A DNA stretch of 64,000 nt from the NCBI RefSeq assembly GCF_011189575.1, contig NZ_PUJW01000021.1, positions 1-64,000 on the forward strand, given 5' to 3'. Made by a program: the position numbers and the translations under genes. Below the pieces are notes generated by a model. That model was not told where the DNA came from, did not search any database, and worked only from the letters and a program-made list of their open reading frames with translations. The stretch is from Photorhabdus cinerea. Lineage in GTDB: Bacteria; Pseudomonadota; Gammaproteobacteria; Enterobacterales; Enterobacteriaceae. Positions 43,101 through 48,753 of this stretch are shown here, one piece after another; the first letter of the stretch is position 1; each line of letters starts with the position of its first letter.

Positions 43101-45598
43101 ATGTGATGAGCTTGTAACTCCTGTATAAACGCCTGCGGCGTCAGCAACGTGGCATGATCAATCACCACCAACGCTCCACCATTAAGCAAAGGCGCCCAGA
43201 TTTCAAAGGTACTGGCATCGAAAGCCGGGTTAGCGGTGAAAGCAACCCGGTCATCCTGCCCGATTTCCGCATAGCCATTATTAATAACCAGCCGAATTAC
43301 CGCACGATGAGGCACGATGACTCCTTTGGGTGTACCCGTCGAACCGGAGGTATACATGACATAAGCAGCGTCTGAACTGCGACAAGGTAAATCAAGATTG
43401 AAATCCGTCTCTTCTTGCCCGTGCGTATCTACCTCCGCAGAAACACACAATAACGGAACAGTCAGGGCAATCGGGATATCAGACTGTACATCAGTGATTA
43501 GTAACCGAGCTGAGCAATCGTTTATCAGCCTGTTTTTCCGCTCGTCCGGCACACTGGGATCGATAGGAACATAAACGGCCCTCACTTTAAGGATAGCCAA
43601 CTGGGCTACCACCAGTTTAATCGAACGCTCTAATAGGATTACAATGTGATCACCCAAGCTAATCCCCAGAGCAATCAATTGACGAGCCAGTCGGTTAACA
43701 CCCGCATTGAGTTCAGCATAGCTAAGGGTCTTATCTCCTGCTATCAATGCCGTGGTCGCCGGAGTTTTCTCCACCTGTTGTTCAAATAACTGATGAATAC
43801 ACAGCTGGTCAGGATAGATTGTTTCAGTGGCGTTCCAGGTTTCCAGCAGTAGTGTGCGTTCGGATTCAGGTAATAAATTAAGCTGCCAAACCGGTATTTC
43901 ATCACCCACTTTTTCCGATGATGCCAACACCTGTAAATGTTCACTCATCCGCTGAATATCTTCTACGTGCAAACGAGTTGCATCGTAGATCCAGCGAAAA
44001 CCACCCTGTGCATTAATCTGCAATGTCAGAAGTTCACCTGACACATCCTTCTCCCACTGTCTGTCATCCTTTATGACCGAGACAGCAATCCGCCATGGCT
44101 GGCAGGTTGTTAACGCTGGGATCGCACTTAATGCAGGAGAACGGGAAAGAAGGTCACAACAAAATGTACGGTGTTGCGCTAAGCATGTAAGTTCGTTACC
44201 AATCCAGTCAGCTACTACACTCCACGGCTTATCAAATGCTACCTCAATCGCCATGGGAACCACCGGTGACAAACCAGCCAATAAACCCAGTTCATCTTTT
44301 GCTTCATCCACATACCAACCGATTTGGAACTTGGTCTGATGAGTCAAACGCGCCAGATAAATGGCAAATATCTGCAACAACATCTGCAATGGATCTGTTT
44401 CACTGTTTTTCGGCAACGGAGGTTGCCAGACACTCATTGCCCATCTGGGTTCTACCTGCTCCCCGGCAATTTCGAAAGGTAATTGGAATGGCTGCAAAGA
44501 GGCAAGACGCTCACACCAGAATGATTCACTGGGCGCCAGTGACTGGAGGGTATTTTTTACATTCTGTGCTTGCTGTGGAGAAAGCAAAGGCAATGATTTA
44601 CCCGGCCTGAGTTCTGATATAGCAGCAAGCTCATCAGCAAATAACACTTTGCCTTCAAGAGTGGTAAAACCACCAATCCGCACATCTCCACTGCCCGTCG
44701 TGACTTGCCAGGCGTTCTCTTCTACATCAATCAACGTACCTGGTGCCGCCTGAGAACAACTGTTCAACCGTTCAAGCCAGGAAATTCGCACGGTGCCCTG
44801 CTTAAGCAATACTTTCGGACAGCCCAGTGGATTTAGATAATTCTCTCCAAAATCTAAGGCCCGTACCAACGCTGACAATACCTCACCCGGCTGCTCCCAA
44901 CACAGATACCCCCCACCATCAGGCCGACGTGACTGGGCATAAAAACTCCGTTGCGAGAGATCTTGTGGATGGGTCACCAACGTACCTTGAGCAAGATCCT
45001 GCAATAACTGAATAAATCCTTCCTGAGCAGCCTGATAACATTTCAGATTCAATGAAAATGCACTATCGTGTTCCTCAATAGATACCGGCCATTGCACAAC
45101 AATATCGCAGGTATCCACACCAGCTTCAATGCAATGCCAGGAAATAGCGTAATGTGCCTCCTGCGCTAACAGCGCCCAAGAAGTGGCATGACAACCCGCA
45201 TAGCGGGGTAAAGGGCTATCGTGATAGTTAAAAGCGCCGCCGCGAATCTGTTCAATCAGCGACATAGGCAGAATGATCGGACTGACGATTGAGAAAAGCC
45301 AATCGACAGGGTGTAGCATGATTTGCTGTTGTAATTCATCAACAGAGTCCACACAAACGATTCCTTGCCGGATAGCCCAGGTTTGCAAAACATCATCATC
45401 AGTTAGCACCGCTTGTATTGTATGCCCAGCCGACTGAATTTGCTCGGCACAGAATACTGCAAGAGTCGTCCCTCCCACCACGACGCAGGTACGTGATGAA
45501 GCAGGAATATTATTTACGTTATTGATTATATTTTTTGACGTCTGAGAGAGGAGTTCTGCTTTAAGGATATTTTCCGCTTTAACAATGCTATCTTTCAT
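25199..45598 (-). CDS. Six-module formylating NRPS (FT-C'-A-T, five C-A-T, TE)
   Basis: A 6,799-residue nonribosomal peptide synthetase; GAGG lies 7 bases before ATG 45598. Domains (approximate residues): formyltransferase 35-340 with catalytic Asn124, His126 and Asp162; a condensation-like half domain 350-590 without the His motif; A1 597-1090, T1 Ser about 1140; C2, A2, T2 to about 2214; C3-A3-T3 to 3271; C4-A4-T4 to 4344; C5-A5-T5 to 5395; C6-A6-T6 to 6471; thioesterase 6510-6799 with Ser6599 in GYSSGG and the His of GNHFSLL. C2, C4 and C6 have the dual epimerization/condensation start (HHLLANEGD type) and HHL-GDHTT; C3 and C5 have SFAQQRLWF and HHI-DGWS. By eye A1-A4 and A6 give the code DAFWIGATFK (Val-like); A5 gives DAWCIGAVCK (hydrophobic or aromatic). 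Predicted product: N-formyl hexapeptide with alternating D and L residues. It needs a PPTase encoded elsewhere; no MbtH gene is nearby. Confidence 0.95.
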   Translation of the reverse strand: MKDSIVKAENILKAELLSQTSKNIINNVNNIPASSRTCVVVGGTTLAVFCAEQIQSAGHTIQAVLTDDDVLQTWAIRQGIVCVDSVDELQQQIMLHPVDWLFSIVSPIILPMSLIEQIRGGAFNYHDSPLPRYAGCHATSWALLAQEAHYAISWHCIEAGVDTCDIVVQWPVSIEEHDSAFSLNLKCYQAAQEGFIQLLQDLAQGTLVTHPQDLSQRSFYAQSRRPDGGGYLCWEQPGEVLSALVRALDFGENYLNPLGCPKVLLKQGTVRISWLERLNSCSQAAPGTLIDVEENAWQVTTGSGDVRIGGFTTLEGKVLFADELAAISELRPGKSLPLLSPQQAQNVKNTLQSLAPSESFWCERLASLQPFQLPFEIAGEQVEPRWAMSVWQPPLPKNSETDPLQMLLQIFAIYLARLTHQTKFQIGWYVDEAKDELGLLAGLSPVVPMAIEVAFDKPWSVVADWIGNELTCLAQHRTFCCDLLSRSPALSAIPALTTCQPWRIAVSVIKDDRQWEKDVSGELLTLQINAQGGFRWIYDATRLHVEDIQRMSEHLQVLASSEKVGDEIPVWQLNLLPESERTLLLETWNATETIYPDQLCIHQLFEQQVEKTPATTALIAGDKTLSYAELNAGVNRLARQLIALGISLGDHIVILLERSIKLVVAQLAILKVRAVYVPIDPSVPDERKNRLINDCSARLLITDVQSDIPIALTVPLLCVSAEVDTHGQEETDFNLDLPCRSSDAAYVMYTSGSTGTPKGVIVPHRAVIRLVINNGYAEIGQDDRVAFTANPAFDASTFEIWAPLLNGGALVVIDHATLLTPQAFIQELQAHHITVLWLTIGLFNRLAAELSSVLPQIKMLIFGGDIPDRHVIAEVLDNSPPQQLLQAYGPTEGTTFTTMYRIALLPPGMAKVPIGRPIANTRVYLLDDYGQPVPLGGVGEIYVGGDGVACGYLNRPELTAERFLVDPFSNKTNARMYRTGDLARYLSDGNLEFFGRNDQQVKIRGFRIEPGEIEARLTEYPAIREAVVLVQDDRQDKRLVAYVVAEADEELVNNLRTYLSTILPDYMVPAAFVHLDAFPLTPNGKLDRRALPAPGEEAFARQIYAAPQGEIEATLATIWRELLGIEQISRHDNFFALGGHSFFALRMIEHLRNLGLTLVARDLFRYPVLSELAHMLGQHQAIVVPPNVITPATTALTPEMLPLIDLTQLDIDRIVGQVPGGIANIQDIYALSPLQDGILFHRLLTNEGDPYLLAYMMAFNDRPLLDRYLAVVQQVVDRHDILRTAFLWEGLSVPAQVVWRQAPLSVTELMLNPADGPIIDQLTQRFDLRQHHLDLGQAPLLCFIVTQETDDRWIVLQLQHHLTGDHTTMEVMNHEVQAYFSGQEGSLPAPLPFRNLVAQARLGVSQEEHIRFFTDMLAEVDEPTLPFGLVEVHRDGSQVTQSHRMLTATLNDRLRNQARRLGVSLAALCHLAWAQVLSRTSGQQQVVFGTVLFGRMQVGDGADSGMGLFINTLPLRLDIDDTSVRDSVQAAHTRLAALLDHEHALLALAQRCSGVQGETPLFSSLLNYRHNDQSMTPDKVVPGIEFLGEEERTNYPFVLSVEDGGSTLGLTAQVVQPFDPERVCGYMQQALESLVEVLEQAPETPVRTLNILPEAEQQLLLKIWNATEAPYPDQLCIHQLFEQQVEKTPEAIALIAGDKTFSYAELNVCANRLARQLIEQGISPNDHVAILLERSVELVVTQLAILKVGAVYVPIDPKVPDERKNWLINDCSAKLLFTDEQADVPAGLAVPLFHLSSDTITDREEDRCNLDLPGSSAKSAYIMYTSGSTGTAKGVIVPHRAVVRLVINNGYAEIGQDDRVAFTANPAFDASTFEVWAPLLNGGTLVVINHATLLTPSDFVRALQVYRITILWMSVGLLHRLVAELSPVLPQIKILIFGGEVLDPHVIAQVLDKNPPQQLLQAYGPSEGTTFTTIYPITALPPGVAKIPIGRPIANTRLYLLDAYRQPVPLGATGEIYVGGNGVACGYFNRPELTAERFLTDPFSDVPNARMYQTGDLARYLPDGNLVFVGRNDQQVKIRGFRIEPGEIEAFLTEHPAVREALVLAVSDGQDKRLVAYVVAEPDDGLVVSLREHLSTILPDYMVPAAFVRLDAFPLTPNDKRDLRALPAPGEDDFARQIYEAPQGETEIALATIWHELLGIGQISRHDNFFALGGHSLLAVRMMNRIAALGIKLPLSTLFEFPSLSAFAEKMSVQFGEPDSILPAIMPISRDSELPLSFAQQRLWFLAQFEEVSNTYHIPVALSLRGQFDIAVWQRALNHLFARHEALRSIFVTVDGHPQIELLPAEFGLPMKKYDLCKVPDVEKQLKYLRMQESETLFNLARGPLIRSALIQLANDDYLFLLTLHHIVFDGWSVSILMHELSALYTAFLTGQPDPLPPLPIQYPDYAAWQRQWLSAERIQNQSDYWRMILADVPVLLDLPTDRPRPVQQSFAGNLLPVNLNAELTQSLKRLSEQQEVTLFMTLLSAWATVLSRLSGQEDLVIGTPSAGRSRQEVELLIGFFVNTLALRINLSGEPNVVELLARVRQTALAAQEHQDLPFEQVVEIVQPPRRLAHTPLFQVMFAWQNNENPDWKLPGLAVSPAEQFLDTAKFDLELNLSEKDGKIVGYLSYATALFDQQTIERHLGYLYTVLQEMVTNPQQPVREIDILTSAERRLLLEIWNATKVPYPDQLCIHQLFEQQAEKTPAATALIAGDKILSYTELNACANRLAHRLIELRVCPDDHVAIMLERSVELVVAQLAILKVGAVYVPIDPSVPDERKNWLISDCSAKLLLTDSQFDIPIDLAVPLFCLSSEMDTIRGKECFNLNVPCLSSAYVMYTSGSTGIPKGVVVPHRAVVRLVINNGYAEIGPDDRVAFTANPAFDASTFEVWAPLLNGGTLVVIDHTTLLTPQEFVQALQAHQITILWLTIGLFNRLVARLSPILPQIKVLIFGGDIPDLHVIAEVLDNSPPQQLLQAYGPSEGTTFTTMYRIATLPLRTMRVPIGRPIANTRVYLLDGYGQPVPLGVIGEIYVGGDGVACGYLNRPELTAERFLTDPFSDQPNARMYRTGDLARYLPDGNLEFLGRNDQQVKIRGFRIEPGEIEARLTEYPAVREAAVLALGDGQDKRLVAYVVADANDELVNSLRTYLSAILPEYMVPAAFVCLDAFPLTSNGKLDRQALPAPGEDAFAHQVYEAPQGDTEVALAAIWRDLLGIEQISRHDSFFTLGGHSLLAVQMVERLRNLGLTLAVRDLFKSPMLSELAQTLAQYRAVVVPPNIITSATTVLTPEMLPLIALTQSEVDHIVEQVPGGISNIQDIYALSPLQDGILFHHLLANEGDPYLLAGQMVFADRPLLDRYLAAVQQVVDRHDILRTAFVWQGLSVPAQVVCRQVQLPVAELVLNPADGPICEQLAQLFDLRQHRIDLSQAPLLRFMMAQETDGRWVVLQLLHHLIGDHTTMEVMNREVQAYLTGQENRLPVPVPFRHLITQVQLGASQVEHTCFFTDMLAEVEEPTLPFGLIEVHHGGSQVTQSHRMLTTDLNDRLRDQARRLGVSLATLCHLAWAQVLSRTSGQKKVVFGTVLFGRMQAGEGADSGMGLFINTLPLRLDIDDTLVRDSIQAVHTRLAGLLEHEHASLALAQRCSGVQGGTPLFSTLLNYRHNAPLAASNEIINGVEFLGAQERTNYPFVLSVEDFSDALGLTVQIVQPFDPERVCGYMQQALESLVATLEQAPDTPIRTLNILPEAERKLLLKTWNATETRYPDQLCIHQLFEQQVEKTPDAVALIAGDKALCYAELNASANRLARQLIAQGICPGDRVVILLERSIELVVAQLAILKVDAVYVPIDPSVPDEWKNRLINDCSARLLITDLPSDIPTNFAVPLFCLSSEMGTIRAEDRANLDLPCHSSDSAYVMYTSGSTGTPKGVVVPHRAVVRLVINNGYAAIRPDDKVAFTANPAFDASTFEVWTPLLNGGTLVVIDYATLLTPREFVRVLQVHRVTILWLTIGLFNRLVVELSSVLPQIKILIFGGDIPDSHVIAKVLDNSPPQQLLQAYGPSEGTTFTTMYRIAALPQGTMRVPIGRPIANTRVYLLDDYGQPVPLGATGEIYVGGDGVACGYLNRPELTAERFLTDPFSDEPSGRMYRTGDLARYLPDGNLVFVGRNDQQVKIRGFRVEPGEIEARLTEHFAVREAAVLALDDGQDKRLVAYVVADADDGLVNSLRTHLSTILPDYMMPSAFVRLDIFPLTSSGKLNRQALPAPGEEAFARQVYAAPQGKMETALAAIWRELLGVEQISRHDNFFVLGGHSLLAVRMMNRIAALGIELPLTTLFKSPSLAAFAEVMSARLTEQGSGLPAIMPISREGELPLSFAQQRLWFLAQFKGVSDTYHIPIALRLQGPLDITVWQQALNRLFARHEALHSVFISVDGQPQVKLLPVEFGLPMKKYDLRNVPDVDQQLEHLCVQETETSFDLTRGPLIRACLIQRADNDYVFLLTQHHIISDGWSVSLLMREMNALYAAFLLEQPDPLPPLAIQYPDYAAWQRQWLSAERVQIQSNYWRTALADSPVLLDLPTDRLRPSHQSFVGHLLSISLDEELTKSLKHLSERQGVTLFMTLLSAWAIVLSRLSGQEDLVIGTPSAGRSLQEVESLIGFFVNTLALRIDLSGSPNVTELLMRVRQTALAAQEHQDLPFEQVVEIVQPPRRLAHTPLFQVMFAWQNNENMELRLPGVTVSPVEQAFDVVKFDLELNLSEMDGKIVGYLNYATALFDRQTIERHAGYLYTILREMAANPQQRVGKIDILASAERRLLLETWNATEARYPDQLCIHRLFEQQVEKHPDAIALVHEGQSLSYAELNTCANRLAHQLITLGVVPDQRVAICVTRSPAMVIGLLAVLKAGGAYVPLDPAYPGERLLHILIDAAPAILLADSAGCDALGEKALAGLTLLDPNSLLDQPDSNPLVSSLTSRHLAYVIYTSGSTGTPKGVMIEHRGLVNLIQEKIVQFDIHSSSRMLQFASFGFDASVWEVMMALCGGATLDIPADTVRQEPHHLWHYLEEQAVTHACLTPAMLREGAGLPVMTIRPTLILGGEAPSAALFQALSGRANLFNAYGPTEITVCATVWSCPPDYTDELVPMGRPTANTRVYLLDTCGQLVPLGTVGELYIGGIGVARGYLNRPELTAEHFLTDPFSYDPNARMYRTGDLARYLPDGNLVFVGRNDQQVKIRGFRIEPGEIEARLMEHSAVREALVLVSGDGQDKRLIAYVVAQADDGLVNNLRSHLSITLPDYMVPAAFVRLDAFPLTPNGKLDRRALPIPGEEDFARQVYAAPQGETETTLAAIWRELLGIEQISRHDSFFALGGHSLLAVRMVERLRNLGLMLAVRDLFQFPVLSELAQTLGQYRAVVVPPNVITPAATTLTPEMLPLIDLTQPEIDHIIGQVPGGMTNIQDIYALSPLQDGILFHHLLANKGDLYLLASQMAFANRSLLDRYLAAVQQVVDRHDILRTAFIWQGLSVPVQVVWRQAPLSVAELTLHPDDGPVGDQLMRRFDTRQHRIDLGQAPLLRFAVAREHDGRWIVLQLLHHLIGDHTTLGVMNREVQAYLAGQGDNLPVPVPFRNLVAQARLGVSQEEHTRFFTDMLAGVNEPTLPFGLTEVHHDGSQVTESHQMLAAELNDRLRGQARRLSVSLAALCHLAWAQVLSRTSGQQQVVFGTVLFGRMQAGEGVDNGMGLFINTLPLRLDVDDTPVRDSVQIVHTRLAGLLEHEHASLALAQRCSGVQSEAPLFNTLLNYRHNSSLQTLHETMSGIELFGGQERTNYPFVMSVEDFGDALGLTAQIVQPFDPKRICGYMQQALESLVEALEQTPEISVRMPDILPEAERTLLLGTWNVTETIYPDQLCIHQLFEQQVEKTPEATALIAGDKTLSYVELNTHSNRLARQLIALGICPNNHVALLLERSIELVVAQLAILKIGAVYVPIDPSVPDERKNWLINDCSAKLLLTDRWVDIPIGLVVPLFSLTDEADTSREEEGFNLDWSGHSSDPAYVMYTSGSTGIPKGVVVPHRAVVRLVINNGYAEIRQDDRVSFTANPAFDASTFEVWAPLLNGGALVVIDHATLLTPQAFVQVLQDHRVTILWLTIGLFNRLVVALSPVLPQIKILIFGGDIPDLHVIAEVLDNSPPQQLLQAYGPSEGTTFTTMYCIAALPPGATRVPIGRPIANTRVYLLDDDGQPVPLGVSGEIYVGGDGVACGYLNRPELTAERFLTDPFSDLANARMYRTGDLARYLPDGNLEFFGRNDQQVKIRGFRIEPGEIEARLTEHFAVREAAVLALSDGQDKQLVAYVVADAEDGLVNSLRTYLSTILPDYMVPTAFVCLDAFPLTANGKLDRRALPVPNEGDFARQIYEAPQGEIEITLAAIWRELLGIEQISRHDNFFVLGGHSLLAMRMINLAAGHDLVCTLNDLFQFPVLMELAAKMTSDWLSQLRSHAIPVRSDGTGLPLFFVPSGMGDYSYVFGLAQHIQSGYPIYALPWPSISEEPMLTMEQQATRMIILMKAVQPEGPYRICGYSSGGILAYAIAQQLLNAGETINFLGLIDTPAPYYSRKQVIPPKLQFFIELARHLGEERIEEIAALYQRIDELSLVQFIAAAQELALYPLNLSPNLIAKRWEQIENYAQIVRDYEPQVLTVTLHQFYAMEPSSPVPLVTDDNPRPLSMEPSLGWAQIVPASLLRLIPIPGNHFSLLEDSEDKVVLIRALNMALTISCDGEVQ

Positions 45599-46863
45599 TT
45601 ACAACCTCAACGATTCTGTTAGATATTTGAAAACTGCCTTTCTCGACAGTCATCAAAGTGCTTTCTTTTATTTTTCCTCGTTTTACCTTTGGAGGAATAA
45701 AGACGGACTCGCCAGGCATCAATCAAGATGCTCAGGCAATACTTTCTCTCTGGCGTTGGACGTAAATAACCGCCTGATTAACAATTCTATGGCGATAAAT
45801 AGAATAAATGGTTCATTCTATGAACCGTAAACAAACACTCTGCTTCGTCCTTTTTTATATAAATGTCTATGATTAGTTAACGTTTAATTCTATGACTTAA
45901 AACGGATTTATAGACTACTATTGGCATGAATTGACTTCGATCACGCTCTAAAAAACAAAGATTATCATTCTAATAATGAACGAAAAAAAAACCTACCAAA
46001 ACAACTTATTAAATATTTACAAAGACATCCTGTACATTTAATTACTTAAGGATATAAATTTAGTTGAAAATTAATTTCACCACCTGTTATTTAATAATAA
46101 AATCCTATAATTAATGTGAAAGTTAATTATATTTAACTTCGTAAAGAAATAATTTCAAACTAAAATCAACCTTATTATATATTATTTGTTTATAATATAG
46201 CTAAGATTACCATTGATGCAATACCGTATTGATTATCAGACAACATATTCTAAGAGAGTTATTCTTTGATGTGATTTATCGGATGGTACAAACAGGATTC
46301 AAGCTTTATACCATTTAGTTTGCCAATACTCATCTGCATATACAATAAAATTACCCTCCACTACAATCAATACTAAAGTATAAGTTTTTCTTTCCTCCCA
46401 AGATTTACCCCAGCTTCAGAACTGTCGTTTCACAATTGAAAATTTCATCGTATATACCTAAAATTAGATCAAACACATATTTTATATATCTGATTTTCAT
46501 TTATAAATCTTCAAACCACATCAAATCACTATATAGATTATTAATTTATTCAACAAATTAATAATAATTTACTGACATAAATAATTAACAAACACATTAA
46601 AACAAATCAAAATACAATAAACACCTACCTCACTACAATAATTAACCGATAAATGACTCGTAATAATTCTAATTTAAAATCAAAAAAATGATTCATATCA
46701 ATAAGCAGAGGAACATTATGAAAAAAATACGTAATAGTTAACCCTATAGTCATTATAGCCTATATTTCTACAATATCTTTCAGAAAAAAATTTACCTTCA
46801 CCACAGGATGGAAAAAAATAACAGCACCGCGAACCCTGCGGTGCTGTGTTATTATCGTCTCGA
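45599..46863. other. Long AT-rich region between amiF and the NRPS gene
   Basis: About 1.26 kb without a supported gene. The amiF terminator (46812-46847) is at its right end, so the NRPS is probably transcribed from its own promoter in this region rather than with amiF. A tiny frame after AGAGGAA at about 46718 (7 codons) is not convincing. Confidence 0.5.
46812..46847 (-). terminator. Rho-independent terminator of amiF
   Basis: ACAGCACCGC (46821-46830) and GCGGTGCTGT (46838-46847) form a perfect 10-bp stem with a 7-base loop. On the minus strand a run of seven T residues follows (complement of 46812-46818). It lies 17 bases after the amiF stop. Confidence 0.93.
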
Positions 46864-47880
46864 TTATTTATCGATTTTCGGTAATGGCCCCAGTTTCACC
46901 CCTTCTGGATAGTATTTCCATCCATCACGAATACGGATGTTTGCCTCCCAAGGCAGTTTATATTCACCGTTTGCCAGGTCGCGCACCCAAGTCAGATAAT
47001 TAGCTCTCTCACCACCGGGTTTACCAACATAACCCCGGCAACCAAGATTAAAAATACTGTTTTCCAGCGCCCAGTTCTCACGCGCTTTATCCACCAGACG
47101 CGGGAACAATTCGGCAGTGACAATTTCCCACGGGTTACGCTGCCCTTGTTGAATAACGTTACCATCGTAGTTACAAATTGTACCTTCACCGAAGTAATAG
47201 AAAACCTCATCGTAACCGGCCAAATTAACCGATACGGTATACATCAGGTTTTGCCAAGCATTAGTACGATTAGTCCAGATCCACTGGTCATTAACTTGAG
47301 TCGAATAACCGGAAATACGAATAAAGACGTTACAACCTTTATAGGCTGCCTCACGTGCCAACTCAGGAAACATACCATCATGACAGATACAGACCGCCAG
47401 TTTTGAACCTTTAGGCCCCTCACAGACCGGCATTCCCATATTGCCCGGCATCCAGGGTTCAATAGGCACCCAAGGTTGTAACTTACGGTAATGCAGCACA
47501 ATCTCACCTTCATTATTGATAATAATAGCGGTGTTATAAGGAGGCAGCGACGGATCTTCATTACGTTCCATTACCGAAAATACACTCCAGATATCATTGC
47601 GAATACAGGTCGAACGAAAAAAATCAACTTCCGGGCCGTCCAACAATAATAACATCTCATCATAGGTCCAGATCTTCGTATTTAATCCCTGCGTGGAATA
47701 TTCCGGGAATACGATAATATCCAGATCAGGATAACCCGCTTTCGTTGAATCTATTGTTTTACAAATCTGCTGCACCTGAACCTGAATATCTTCAGGTCCC
47801 TTAATTATAGGAACAGGATATTGAATAGCCGCAATTAATAATGCTTCATCCCATGCACTTACACTTCCAGTACTACCCAT
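46864..47880 (-). CDS. amiF: Formamidase AmiF (nitrilase superfamily)
   Basis: A 338-residue amidohydrolase. The nitrilase catalytic triad appears as Glu60 (in IVFPEYST), Lys133 (in YRKLQPW) and Cys166 (in AVCICHDG), the same numbering as Helicobacter pylori AmiF. The insertion EPWMPGNMGMPVCEGPKG and the long C-terminal tail (GYVGKPGGERANYLTWVRD) are typical of AmiE/AmiF aliphatic amidases. It hydrolyses formamide to formate and ammonia. AGAGG lies 7 bases before the ATG. It is a single-gene unit ended by a strong terminator, 1.27 kb upstream of the formylating NRPS on the same strand; a functional link is only a suggestion. Confidence 0.9.
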   Translation of the reverse strand: MGSTGSVSAWDEALLIAAIQYPVPIIKGPEDIQVQVQQICKTIDSTKAGYPDLDIIVFPEYSTQGLNTKIWTYDEMLLLLDGPEVDFFRSTCIRNDIWSVFSVMERNEDPSLPPYNTAIIINNEGEIVLHYRKLQPWVPIEPWMPGNMGMPVCEGPKGSKLAVCICHDGMFPELAREAAYKGCNVFIRISGYSTQVNDQWIWTNRTNAWQNLMYTVSVNLAGYDEVFYYFGEGTICNYDGNVIQQGQRNPWEIVTAELFPRLVDKARENWALENSIFNLGCRGYVGKPGGERANYLTWVRDLANGEYKLPWEANIRIRDGWKYYPEGVKLGPLPKIDK

Positions 47881-48311
47881 AGTGAACCTCTAAATAAATC
47901 ATAGTGATAAATTAAATGACAAGTTTCATCGTTATACTAACCAAATAGGCCACGACTTTATTTTCATCTGTCGTTAAGCGATCTTACTAACGCATAATAA
48001 CGCCGCTTTTCATCACCAAAATGCGATCCATAACATCAAATAAAAAAATTAATAACTTTGTAGTAGAAAAATACGGTTATCAAGGTAGATTCATTGAATC
48101 ACTGTCTTATCTGTTTGACCTTTACAACATGTTGACCCTTAGTCATTGTCTACACCTCAGACACAACGCCTCGCACACTTAATCTACCTAACAATATGAG
48201 TATGGTGATCATCAAGGGAAGAATTCCCTGTAAGACTATCAGGGGAGAGCAATTTGTTTTTATGTTATATTCTTATGATATATAGTAATAATCAAAGGAC
48301 GTGTCATGATA
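47881..48311. other. Intergenic region upstream of amiF
   Basis: No intact gene. A short antisense frame near 47990-48050 reads DVMDRILVMKSGVIMR, reminiscent of the end of an ABC-transporter ATPase, but is too short to call. Confidence 0.4.
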
Positions 48312-48453
48312 TGTCAAGAGGCAAGGAGCGGATTATTGCTCCCATACAAAATACATGGGATAGTTTTTTCTGTCTGATCAATCTGTGACTGATGATTTTT
48401 TACCTGAACGCCCTGAGCAAGTGACAAGTGAAAGAGAATCTTTCGACGATTAA
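48312..48453 (+). pseudogene. VapB-type antitoxin remnant
   Basis: Two overlapping frames give ERIIAPIQNTWDSFFCLINL and then SVTDDFLPERPEQVTSERES ending at TAA 48451. This matches the C-terminal half of plasmid/chromosomal VapB antitoxins, which end in a W-D-W/F-F segment, a DF block and a terminal ERESF. The N-terminal DNA-binding half is missing and a frameshift separates the two blocks. Confidence 0.6.
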
Positions 48454-48751
48454 GTATCTGCCTTTTCGCGATAAAAAACTCCCTGAATCCATGCTACCTA
48501 AATTCAATAAGAATACAGGCCGCATGGCTATTTCTACGGTCACATTAGCAGAACTGATTTTTGGGGCTGAAAAAAACGGAAAACGGATCGGAGATAACGA
48601 TCTGCATATTGCAGGGCATGCAAGAAGCAAGGGGTTGCAATTCAAATCCTCGCAGGTAACCTTGATTAACACAAACATTCACCATAATTCTATTCAACTT
48701 GACTTAATGGATTTCCGGCAAGGGCAAAAAAAGGAAGCAAACAGACTATAA
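48451..48751 (+). pseudogene. VapC PIN-domain toxin remnant with internal deletion
   Basis: The frame containing KFNKNTGRMAISTVTLAEL followed by IFGAEKN matches the VapC segment around the second acidic motif. It then jumps directly to IGDNDLHIAGHARSKGL, the C-terminal active-site block, so about 40 residues in between are deleted. The N-terminal LDTN motif is also lost and out of frame. Most of the PIN active site is therefore missing and the toxin is dead. It follows the vapB remnant in the normal order. Confidence 0.7.
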
Positions 48752-48753
48752 AT

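Noticed and set aside
27161..44753. Many plus-strand frames of 60-166 codons opposite the NRPS gene
   Set aside because: They are antisense shadows of the repeated module sequence; the same frames recur at each module and none has an RBS or a recognisable product.
46718..46745. AGAGGAA followed by ATG and seven codons, possible leader peptide
   Set aside because: Extending it needs an unproven one-base change in an A-run; there is no attenuator structure next to it.
47990..48050. Antisense DVMDRILVMKSGV-like tail suggesting an ABC ATPase remnant
   Set aside because: Only about 16 residues match the style; too short to support a feature.
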